A stretch of 64,000 nt of DNA from Bedellia somnulentella (taxonomy: Eukaryota; Arthropoda; Insecta; Lepidoptera; Bedelliidae): NCBI GenBank assembly GCA_963576735.1, contig OY755183.1, positions 13,969,213-14,033,212 on the forward strand, given 5' to 3'. Positions 42,527 through 54,500 of the stretch are shown piece by piece (the stretch's first letter is position 1; each line of letters opens with the position of its first letter). The position numbers were made by a program, and so were the translations under genes. A model generated the notes under the pieces. That model was not told the DNA's origin. It searched no databases and saw nothing but the letters and a program-made list of their open reading frames with translations.

Positions 42527-45500
42527 ATGAGTTCTGGAATGCCTGAACTAGGCTCTAAAATAAGCCTAATATCGAAAGCCGATATTCGATATGAAGGCCG
42601 ACTTTTTACCGTTGATCCTCAGGAATGTACCATCGCCTTGGCTAGCGGTAAGTTTTGACAAATGGATTCAAATAGACAATATTCCAATAGGCTTTATATA
42701 CTATTTTCAAATGTCTGTTATTGATATGTTTTTAATAAGACCTTAGATCCAAAGATGTATAACCCTTCCAATGAATATTCCGATTTGCCGTTAGCTTTTC
42801 CAATATCTGTTTGAACCGCAGGTATTATGTTTATTGTAGGTTCATCTTGTTTGCATTTTGTATAATTATGCTATTAAAAGAACTTCTATTGTTCAAAATT
42901 AATGAAATTCGTTTTCAGTTGTCGTGGCAAAGTTATTTTCAAATCTACCCTTGGATTTGAGAAAATTTACTTAAATATTTTACTAATATTACATGATGAC
43001 GTTGATCAGTAATTATACTTTCTACATTATTAAATCTGCTTATTGTAACGTTTTTTGCAGTGCGATCATTCGGAACGGAGGATCGGGAAACACAGTTTCC
43101 CGTCGCTGCTCAAAGTCAAGTTTACGACTACATTTTGTTCCGCGGGTCGGATATAAAGGACATCAGAGTGTTGAACAATGTGCCGTCGCTGCCGAATGAT
43201 CCCGCTATCATGCAGATGTCGGTCCCGCCGACGCTGGGTGCAGGGAACGCGCCCCCACCTCAGTTTAGTGGGCAGTTCTCGCACCCGGTGGTGGGTCAGA
43301 CTCAGCAGTACCCCCAGTACCATCCCATGGCTGGGTTCCCTGGAGGAGTTCATACTCAGATGAATAAAACCAGTGAGTTGTCCCCATCAGTCGAGCTTGG
43401 CCCACCGCAGCCAGCTACGGCTCCTATTGGATCTGGATTAGCACACCACCAAGCTAAAGACCAAGGTTTTTTTACTGAGTTTTTTTAGCTTAGCTTCAGT
43501 CTAAATGCTATTTTGCGATTTTTATTTGTATTCATACAATAATTGCATGGATAATGCTGGGTAGTATTTACAAGTAGTGTATGGTTGAGTGTCAAAAGGG
43601 AGTGGCTATTGTTTTTAACTTCCTCCCTTAGCATTGGTGTTGGTTTCCCATATTTATTTTAAATGTAACTCACAACATTACATTAATCATAATAATATGC
43701 TTGCTTAATGAAACTATCTGCAAGTAGTATGTTAACTTGCATTAACACATTTTCATTTTTACCCTTTAAAACACTGGGAGTTATTTGGAAGCATCACATA
43801 TTTTTACATTATTTAGATATTCTAATCTATATTATCTACCCTTTACCAAAAAAATTAAGGTGAAATAATTATATAAAGTATGCACTATCACCATTTTGTA
43901 AATACTTATTGATCATTGAATGCAATGACTAAATATAAATGCTTGTTATCTTTTTATTTAATAATACAAAACAAACTCACATTTTACACTGAAAGCCTAG
44001 GGTATCATGCTGAGGCTCAGTATTTGGGTATTTTTAATTCTCAATTCTGAACTTTACAGTATGGAATTTGGCATGTATGTTTTTTGATTTCTATTTAAAA
44101 CAAACTATGAAGTTTGGAGGGGGAGGTGAAGGTTTATTTGTATATCAAGATGTTACCCAATCACGCCTGAAATACAGAAAGGATTTTGGTAAAATTAGGT
44201 AGTTTTGAATGGTAGTTTATGTATAGTATTTAATCATAAGTAGGTCTTTTTGGGCAACCAAAGTTGTGCAGATCTATTAGTCAAATATAAAAGCGCTGTA
44301 TTTTAAATCTTAGAAGATATTTTTACTGTAAATCAAGTAGTAAATGGTAGTTTCTTGAAATATATTTATAAATCCAATATTAAAATAATTAAATATTTTT
44401 TATAGATGGCTTAAATATAATCAGTTTAAAAACTCAGAAACTGAAACAAAGTATTCTATAACTAAAAAATATGGGATGGTTTTATTTCTTGCTAATTCTT
44501 TTATATACCCTAATTTAAAATATATATAAAAAGTGTGTTGTACTAAATGCATGAATATTTAAAAGTGTCATGAAAATCGCAATCTGCATATATAAATCTC
44601 ATCATTCATCTTGGTCTCATGCTTACGTGTCTTAAGCATTTATTTCGCATGCTTAATGTATTTGTGCAACAAACTTTAGGTTTAAAAAAAAAACTTCTAT
44701 ATTTTTTTTTAACAGAAACAAAATAAAGGTATTGTATCTTTTGATATAGCTAAATTTAAATTATGCATTGTCAAAAGAAAAATGTGCTAGTGTCCAGGTA
44801 TTAATAACAGCTACATAACATGGACCTATGTTTTCTAAATCACACCAAACACAGTAAGATTGTCAAGAGATTTTCTTTTTGCTTCAAACAAAGCAATGTT
44901 TATTTTACATTAGTGCTGGGGAATCAACTCCAATGAAAGAAATATGTTAAATAAATACCTGCAAAAAATATAGTAAGATTAATATTTTGTGATGTACTGT
45001 TAAATGATAAATATCATTGAGTGTGCACACAATACATCTTTGATTGTGAAATAACATACATACATTGCACTTGCTTTGTTCTTGCTGGCAGCTTCCCACA
45101 TACAAATTATTGGTGACTGACCAAACTATAAATTATAATATATCTAAAATCATTTAGCACATGCTAAAATCATTTAAGTGGTCTTTTTCATGCCAAATAG
45201 CCTGCTTTGAATAGCTTTGTAGTTCAGTCTAGGTTTGATCAAATCATGTTGTTTATTATATAGATATAAAGATTAGTAATATTTAATATAAAAACATATT
45301 TTAAAGAAGAACCTGCAAACTCTTCTTTACCTAGGTTACTAAAATCTATTTAAAAATTCACAACAAACAGTATAAACTAAAAAATGGCATGAAAAAGACT
45401 GCTTCTATTATGTTTGTTTGGTATCATGTACAGCTTACATACAATGTTACAGATAATATTTATTTACAGTACATTTCTAAAGTTATTTCCCAGTAGATAA

Positions 45501-48500
45501 GAAAATGCTAACTTTATTGTAAAATTTAATTATACAGGTTCAATGCTTGATTTGATTGGAGGAGGATCTCAGCAGAATGCTTCAAGGTCTGGTACACCAG
45601 GTCTTGGACATAGGAAGAGTCCTACGGCTGATCAGGGAACGCAGGTGAAACATGTTTACATACCTTATCTAACAACCATCAGTAGTATTTAAAATCCTAT
45701 CACCAACAAAGCACTGGCACTGCCAATTATTGCATTAATGTACATTTATAAATTCACGCTGTTCATTCCCTAACATTCATTCATGATAATCATAGAGAAC
45801 TTAGCTAAATAGAGAAGAAATGAATAATGTCAATATCGGTAAGTGATTCAGTGTATTTCCACTGGTGAAGCAAATGTATGACCATCAAAAGTCAGAACAT
45901 TGCATCAACCAATCAGGATGTGTGGAAAAAGTATTTGGACAATTTTAGCAGAATTAGATAGATAGATTAGAAAAATGGTTTCCGCAATTGGTCACTGTAG
46001 GGCCATTTCACGTGGGCCACGGCCGTCATTCTATCCACCCGAGCTCTACCCAGAAGTCGACAAGTTGTGTCAAACGTTTTAAGTGATTTGTCATACTACC
46101 TGTCTTGTCAAGTTGGTGTGGCGTTGGTTGTTCAAGGTGTTGCACTCAAACATTACGTGGTTTACCGTCTCTTCTGTCTCCATGCAGGCTCTGCATAGTG
46201 GGCTGTCTGTGATTCCTAGTGTAAAGTAGTGTTTGTTCAGTGAGCAGCGTCCTGTTATGATACCTGTAACCATTCGTAGTTTTCTCCTGTCTAGGTTCAA
46301 GAGTCTTTTAGTGAGATGTGGATCCAGGTTCGGCATTGCTTCTTTGGATTGTCGACATTCTGACAGGGCGTGCCATATCGCCTTGTGTTGTTCTTGGGTT
46401 CGTTCCCTTAGCCAAGTGCGATATTGATTGTATGGGATTGGTATGATTGGTTCTGGCCCTTCTATTATGTTGCTGGATCCTCTGCGGGCTAGTTCATCGG
46501 CCACATCATTTCCAAGCGAATTGCTGTGTCCTTTTATCCACTGCAGCGTGATGTTGTTTTTCTTGGATATACATTCAAGTGACTCGTGACATTGTAGTAT
46601 AATTCCGTTGTTGGTTTCGTTGTTTTTCAGAGCGTATAACACTGCTTTGCTGTCTGAGTGTATTCTCATATTTGTATTTTCAACTTTTCTGTTTATTATG
46701 GCTGTTGTTGCTAGTTGCAGAATTTATTCAGCAATTTTTGTATGGAACTGTTTGGTTTCCACTCTATTTACTTAATCTTCTATGACAATAATTTAAACTT
46801 AGGTTTTTTTTCTAACGACGTGATAGCTCAATGGGTAGAACACCGGTTATCGTGCAAACAACTAGTGTTCAAATCCTGGGTCTTGCCTACACCAATTTGT
46901 CATTTGTAAAGACATATGTGTGGTTAATTTATCACGGTTGTTAACGGTGAGGGAAAACATCGTGAGGAAACCCACATGACTGAGTTGTACTTAGTCATGT
47001 GACAGTGTATTCGTACAAAAACGGCGATAGGCCTGCCCCCTATCACGTGACTACACTGTCCATGCAAAACGTAGGTATTCTGAACACTAGGTGACAATGT
47101 CACATGATGTTCAGAAGTATTAGTACCTCTGCCAACCCCTTCGGGCATATTCAGTGTGAACATTTATGTATTATGTTATGTATGTATGTTTTTTTTCTCT
47201 AAGAGACTTCTTCTTTACTGCATTCACTCTGCTCTCATGCTTCTTCTACCACTCCCAATAGCTGCCATACACAAAAATATAATACTTTCTTTTGGGTCTT
47301 TTTGGACCTGTCTGACTTGTATATTAATACTTTATCCTGTCATACCCTTTCTCTTTCCCTACTTTCCTACTCTTCCACTTTCTTTTCCTACTTTCATACT
47401 TTTCATTGTTGTCACTACTACTTCTCTACCAATCTTACTTTCTTTAATGTCTTATTGCTTTGTTTCAATCAACCTGATCACACTTACAGATAAGGTTGAA
47501 ATCATAACTTGTTAGGAAGAAAATGAATGTTATTAAATTAGGAATACATTAATCAACTTCATATTGCTTACTTATTAATATATCTCATGTAATTATTCAT
47601 AATCTGCAAAAGTTATTCTTACGTAGCTGTAGCTATAGCTAGCCTCTAAAAAATCAAATAGTGGATACTTTATTTCTATGATACATACATACATACATAT
47701 ACTCACGGCTATAAATCCCTAGAAGGGGTAGCCAGAGCTAAGGAATTAGAAATTCCTCAGCCACTTTTGGAAAATTGAGTGGGGAAAAGATGGTAAAACA
47801 AAGGTTTTTGGTGATGGGTCTCCAACCGCATCGCCCAAAAATCCCTTAAAAGCCCCAATACCGTTAGTCGCCTCTTACGTACACCCACAGGAAGAAATGG
47901 GGTAGTGCTATTCTAAGCCGGCACTACACGGCCATTTCTATGATGTTTTTTTAAATATTGTTTTTTTTTGTAATACAGGTTGGATCAACAGCAGGAGGCT
48001 CTGGGCAGCAAAGGGATTCTCGTCGCGGCAGCAACAATGCTCAACGTCCTCAGCAGGGCAATAACCAACGCAACCGGACTAATTCCAGGAACCGGGTATG
48101 TCTATGTTTTGTTATATCTTCATGTTTTTTTTTTATCGTGAATTAGTTGTGAATTGTTAGGATTGGAGTAGTGTAATTGATTTATGTTGCATAGAAATCT
48201 TGAAATACTGCTGAGCAACACACTTGTTATAGTCACAACCTATGTAATTGGTAATTTATGAATCCATTCTGTATGAAATGAAACTCAAATCGGTTGTGCT
48301 ATACTCTATCGATTCCTTAAATAATTTACCAAAAAAAATTTGCCATTCGGACATTTAAATAGTCAAATCACGAGATACTGTAAATCTATATGGAAAATCC
48401 AATTGAAGTCTTAGAGAAATAAATCTTTACTTGAAACATTGTTATGTTATTGTTATAGAAAGTCAAAAATGTGCCATGGATACTAGCGGAAATAAATCTT

Positions 48501-51500
48501 TTCTTAGAACATTGTTATGTTATTGTTATAGAAAGTCAAAAATGTTCCACGGATACTGTCGTTACCCTTTAAATATTCAAAATTGTTATATTTCTGCCCT
48601 TGTTCTTTTTCCCGCACTCTCAAGTTATGTAGTTACATCCCGAAGTTCTTTAGATATCAATGATTCATAAGCGATTCCCTACACCAATATTTTTCTAAAA
48701 TGAGTATCTCTTACACTTACGTAAAGAAGCATACACACCAAGTTTCTACCATAAATGCTATGGCTTCTAAATATTATGTTCTATGATTATATAAATGCTT
48801 TTAGTGAAGACCCCTTGTACATACATACATACATTCATGTACTCACGGCTATAAATCCCTAGAAGGGGTAGCCAGAGCTAAGGAATTAGAAATTCCTCAG
48901 CCACTTTTGGAAAGTTGTGTGGGGAAAAGATGGTAAAATTAAGGTTGTTGTTGATGGGTCTCCAACTGCATCGCCCAAAAATCCCTTAAAAGCTCCAATA
49001 CCGCTAGTCGCCTCTTACGTACACCCACCGGAAGAAATGAGGTAGTGCTATTCTAAGCCGACACTACACATCACTCCTTGTAATGTATAACTATTATTAT
49101 TTTCGTATATTTTTGTGTTTTGATGTTCAATAAAGTTTTTTTTTATATTCTATACTCAATTATGATAAAATTTTGCAGCAAAGGTTCGAGAGCGGCGGCC
49201 AGCCTGCGCAGCCGCACCCCCAGCACAATGCAGCGCACAATCAGCATAATCAGCTAAATCAGCACAATCAGCACAACATGCATAATATGCATCAGCAGCA
49301 ATACCAATACAATCAACATAATCAGCATCCTGGTGAGTTTTATTGGGGTTTTATATTGATTAAAGTAAGTTGTTATATCATTTATAAAAATGAGGCTATC
49401 TAGTATTGGCAAAAAGTTTAATTAGTCTATACATGTATACATATGTATTGATTATAACTATTCATGAAATAAAGCCACTTTGCTTTAGTCATTATAAAAT
49501 TCAACAAATCTTTGCTTGATCTTGTGTGTGATTGCTTCATCAATCAATGTTGCTAAGGCTAAACAATACCATCGTTATTATTCGTACTATTGCGATTATC
49601 TCCTGTAGCTATCATATTACTAACTAAAAATAACCAAACAAGACTCATTCCCTAGTAAAATATAGTGCTGGAACATACCCAAAAAACTTAACTAAATAAT
49701 TAACACAATCAACAGGTAACTTCAACCGCGGTGGCTGGGGAGGTCGTGGACGCGGTCGCGGCCGAGGTCGCGGGTTCATGCCTCGCCCCAACGGCAAGAA
49801 CACATTGAAATTCGACAGCGAATACGACTTTGAACAAGCCAATACTGAATTTGAAGAACTCAGGACGAAATTGGCTAAGGCTAAAATTGCTGATGGAGAG
49901 CCTAAACCAGAGGTAGGCTCGGCCATTGACCCGACCACTAACGTTGATAAGGTATTTTGTTACTGTATTATAATTCCCCCCCCCCTTTTAAAGTTTTGCT
50001 GAGGAATTGGCTACTTACATGAAAAGTTCTTTTTTCTTAATTTATTTTAGTAGTTATGTAGTAGTTTTAGCATTTAAGATTAGTTCTAGCATAGTTTATT
50101 ATTCCTCCAATTTTTTATTTTACCCTTCATCCTTACCCCAACCCTTATTGTTGGAGATAGACAAAGGATCTCAAGCTTCATTGAAGTGTTTGGTGATGTG
50201 GTCAGTGGATTTATAAGCTGTTAAATTAGTAATAAATAAAAGATAAATAAAGTAATAAAAATTTTTTTTGACACCGGCGGGGTTTGATCCCGCGACCTCG
50301 GGCATACGCCCTCGTCGCTCTGCCAATTGAGCTACCATGTCAATGGCTTCCAGTACGAAATTCTTCAACCCTTTGTTTCTTCTACACTTTTTAAGTAGTG
50401 TTGTATTGCCAAATTAGGTAAAAGAATTGTTAGTTCTGACTTATGTTTTATTTAAAGTTAATTCACTATAACCAATAATATTCTCTTTTTCTTTTCTCTT
50501 AATTAAGGATATTGAATGAAATTATTAATAACATTTGTAATCAATTCAGGTTGAAGTAGACAAGAAGGATGATTCTGGCAATGAGACAGGCGCTGGTGAG
50601 CCTGAAGTAGAGGATGATGTCAGCGGGTATGACAAAACTAAGAGCTTCTTCGACAACATCTCTTGTGAAGCTGTTGAGAGGTACATATGGCTTTACAAAC
50701 ACTTAATTTATATATTTAGAAAGAAAGAAAGAATGATATGTCAAGAAAAATATTTGTTTAATAAAAACATAATTTTATAATTCATTCAGTTAATAAAAAA
50801 AAGATATATTTTCTGACATATCTGTGTCCAATAGCTAACCGTTTTCACTCCTTTTGTAGGTTAGTTGACCTTTTTATATTTCAAACTTAATCATTATTAA
50901 AATCGTCCTACATGTATGTAAAGTTTTGTACGTGAGCACACAGTGCTTTTACGCTCATACGCATATGCCAAAACGTTTAACTATTATATGTGTCCTATAC
51001 ACTGACCTCCATTATACTATATAAGTACGCTGGACTAATGATACGTATCAAAATGACAGCTATTTACTGTGCCAATTTGAAGCGCCCCCAATGAAGGAAC
51101 GAGGAACTAAATATGACGTAAACTGCAAAATGGCCAGTGTTTTTTTTTCCATAAAGCATAATATATATATGGTTTTTAGAAACAATTATAAATCAATAGT
51201 GCTGTAAAGTTTCGTTTCGATAAAACTTAGCCTTTCCTTTAAGCAGAAACATTTTATCGATATATTTTATCTTCCTGTCCCATCTCTTTTATTAGTTCCT
51301 TGTTCCTTCACTGCTGCCGTAAGCGCCAAAATGGCGAAAATCAAATCGCCTCACTGTCACCGGGCCTATAATTAGTCCAGCGTACTTATATAGTATAATG
51401 GAGGTCAGTGGTCCTATACTACTATATACGCAAAATCCTCATCTCATTAAAATGCACAGCTTTGAGACTGAGGCCTCCTGCAATGTTTCCATCTGCCAAG

Positions 51501-54500
51501 GTGCTACATCTGTCAATTTATGTTTTTAATCTCTATGGGTCTAAATAAGTAATACCTGTTTGATATGTATTGTATATTGGCCAGCGTGTTGGCCTATGGT
51601 CAAATCGCCCTCTAAAGGGTAAGCTCGAGCCCCTATACGGACATATACGGGCTGTAAGGTATGTTACTGGGAAGATTGCCATGCTTCAAGGGGCCTTGCC
51701 CCTTGATTACGTATCTTTTGTGACTATTGTGTGATGGGTCTCCAACAGCATCGCCCAAAAATCCCTTAAAAGCTCCAATACCGTTAGTCGCCTCTTACGT
51801 ACACCCACCGGAAGAAATGGGGTAGGCTATTCTAAGCCGACACTACACAGCAGCACAGTTAGTGGATATGTGGCTAAGTAATATGTATGCTAAACAAACA
51901 TATGTTTCCAGATCGAAAGGTCGCAGCCAGCGCACGGACTGGCGCACGGAGCGCAAACTGAACTCGGAGACGTTCGGCGTCGCGTCCGCCCGCCGCGGCG
52001 CGTGGAGGACGCGGCCGCAGTACCGCCACTACCAGCACCAGCCGTGAGTATTGTACCACTGTTACATAGTACGTTAGCGTGGAGGACGCGGCCGCAGTAC
52101 CGCCACTACCAGCACCAGCCGTGAGTATTGTACCACTGTTACATAGTACGTTAGCGTGGAGGACGCGGCCGCAGTACCGCCACTACCAGCACCAGCCGTG
52201 AGTATTGTACCACTGTTACATAGTACGTTAGCGTGGAGGACGCACACGCAGTACCGCCACTACCAGCACCAGCCGTGAGTATTGTACCACTGTTACATAG
52301 TACGTTAGCGTGGAGGACGCGGCCGCAGTACCGCCACTACCAGCACCAGCCGTGAGTATTGTACCACTGTTACATAGTACGTTAGCGTGGAGGACGCGGC
52401 CGCAGTACCGCCACTACCAGCACCAGCCGTGAGTATTGTACCACTGTTACATAGTACGTTAGCGTGGAGGACGCGGCCGCAGTACCGCCACTACCAGCAC
52501 CAGCCGTGAGTATTGTACCACTGTTACATAGTACGTTAGCGTGGAGGACGCGGCCGCAGTACCGCCACTACCAGCACCAGCCGTGAGTATTGTACCACTG
52601 TTACATAGTACGTTAGCGTGGAGGACGCACACGCAGTACCGCCACTACCAGCACCAGCCGTGAGTATTGTACCACTGTTACATAGTACGTTAGCGTGGAG
52701 GACGCGGCCGCAGTACCGCCACTACCAGCACCAGCCGTGAGTATTGTACCACTGTTACATAGTACGTTAGCGTGGAGGACGCACACGCAGTACCGCCACT
52801 ACCAGCACCAGCCGTGAGTATTGTACCACTGTTACATAGTACGTTAGCGTGGAGGACGCACACGCAGTACCGCCACTACCAGCACCAGCCGTGAGTATTG
52901 TACCACTGTTACATAGTACGTTAGCGTGGAGGACGCGGCCGCAGTACCGCCACTACCAGCACCAGCCGTGAGTATTGTACCACTGTTACATAGTACGTTA
53001 GCGTGGAGGACGCACACGCAGTACCGCCACTACCAGCACCAGCCGTGAGTATTGTACCACTGTTACATAGTACGTTAGCGTGGAGGACGCGGCCGCAGTA
53101 CCGCCACTACCAGCACCAGCCGTGAGTATTGTACCACTGTTACATAGTACGTTAGCGTGGAGGACGCGGCCGCAGTACCGCCACTACCAGCACCAGCCGT
53201 GAGTATTGTACCACTGTTACATAGTACGTTAGCGTGGAGGACGCGGCCGCAGTACCGCCACTACCAGCACCAGCCGTGAGTATTGTACCACTGTTACATA
53301 GTACGTTAGCGTGGAGGACGCGGCCGCAGTACCGCCACTACCAGCACCAGCCGTGAGTATTGTACCACTGTTACATAGTACGTACACATCCTATTAATAT
53401 TATAAATGTGAAAGTTTAGATGTTTGTGTGTTTAAGGTGTAAAGCCTTCTCAATTACAGCATCTATATGAATGATATTTAGCAGAATGCTAGATAAAGAC
53501 CCCAATTATCAAATAGAATACTTATTGTTCCGGAAAAGTTTGATCAATAAAATATTTACGCCTGATTGAACTCAGAGTACCGGAAAAAACGCCTAAAGTT
53601 TGGCATAAGCAAATTTACAGTACAAAGCCTGTCCATTTTGTTGATTTGGGTCATTATCTCATTCTGCCAAAGTTCATTCATATAAATTATGTACTTGAGC
53701 AGCATTTTCGCCTCAAACAAATGAGCATCCAAACATCTAAACTTACACATTTATAGGATACGAGCGATGAGCCTAGTTCGCGTTCGATCAAATAAAAATA
53801 TACTTATAATAATTTAAATGTTTTTGTTCATGAAAACCTCATGTGGGGATTATTACTAATAAATAAAGAATAAATAAAGGAAAGAAAAATTTCGACACAA
53901 TTTACTTATATAATATAATAATTTGTTACAGCATGAACAACATGAACTGGCGCGGAAACCGGGGTCGCGGCCGACCTCAGCAACCTAGATCTAACACGCC
54001 GCCCACTGCCGGTATGTATCATCCTATTAATAATAATATTATAAAGGCGAAAGTTTGTAAGTATGGATGTATGGATCTTTGTTACTCTTTCACGTAAAAA
54101 CTACTGAATGGATTTGAATGAAACTTTACCACAATATAGCTTATACATCAGAATAACACAGGCTATAGCTTATACATCAGAATAACACATAGGCTACAAT
54201 TTTTGAGGTTTTATTAAATTAATTAAAAAAACGCCTTAAGCTTTGTCATAAGCAAATTTGACAGTACGAAGTCTGTCGGGTCAGCTAGTCCTTAATATAA
54301 TCAGATAATACATGTGTAGTCTATACATTTATATACTCACGGCTATAAATCCCTAGAAGGGGTAGCCAGAGCTTGGTAATCAAAAAATTATTCGGCTACG
54401 TTTGGAAGTTCAGTGGGGAAAAGATTGTTAAATAAATGTTGTTGGTTATGGGTCTCCAAACGCATCGCACAATAATCACTTAAAAAGCCCCAACACCCTT

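Noticed and set aside
48431..48670. Small ORF with internal repeat as a protein
   Set aside because: Created by a 72-bp tandem duplication within an intron; no coding features.
52000..53383. CRISPR-like or satellite array
   Set aside because: The repeat is continuous with no variable spacers, lies in a eukaryotic gene, and overlaps an exon end; it is a minisatellite.
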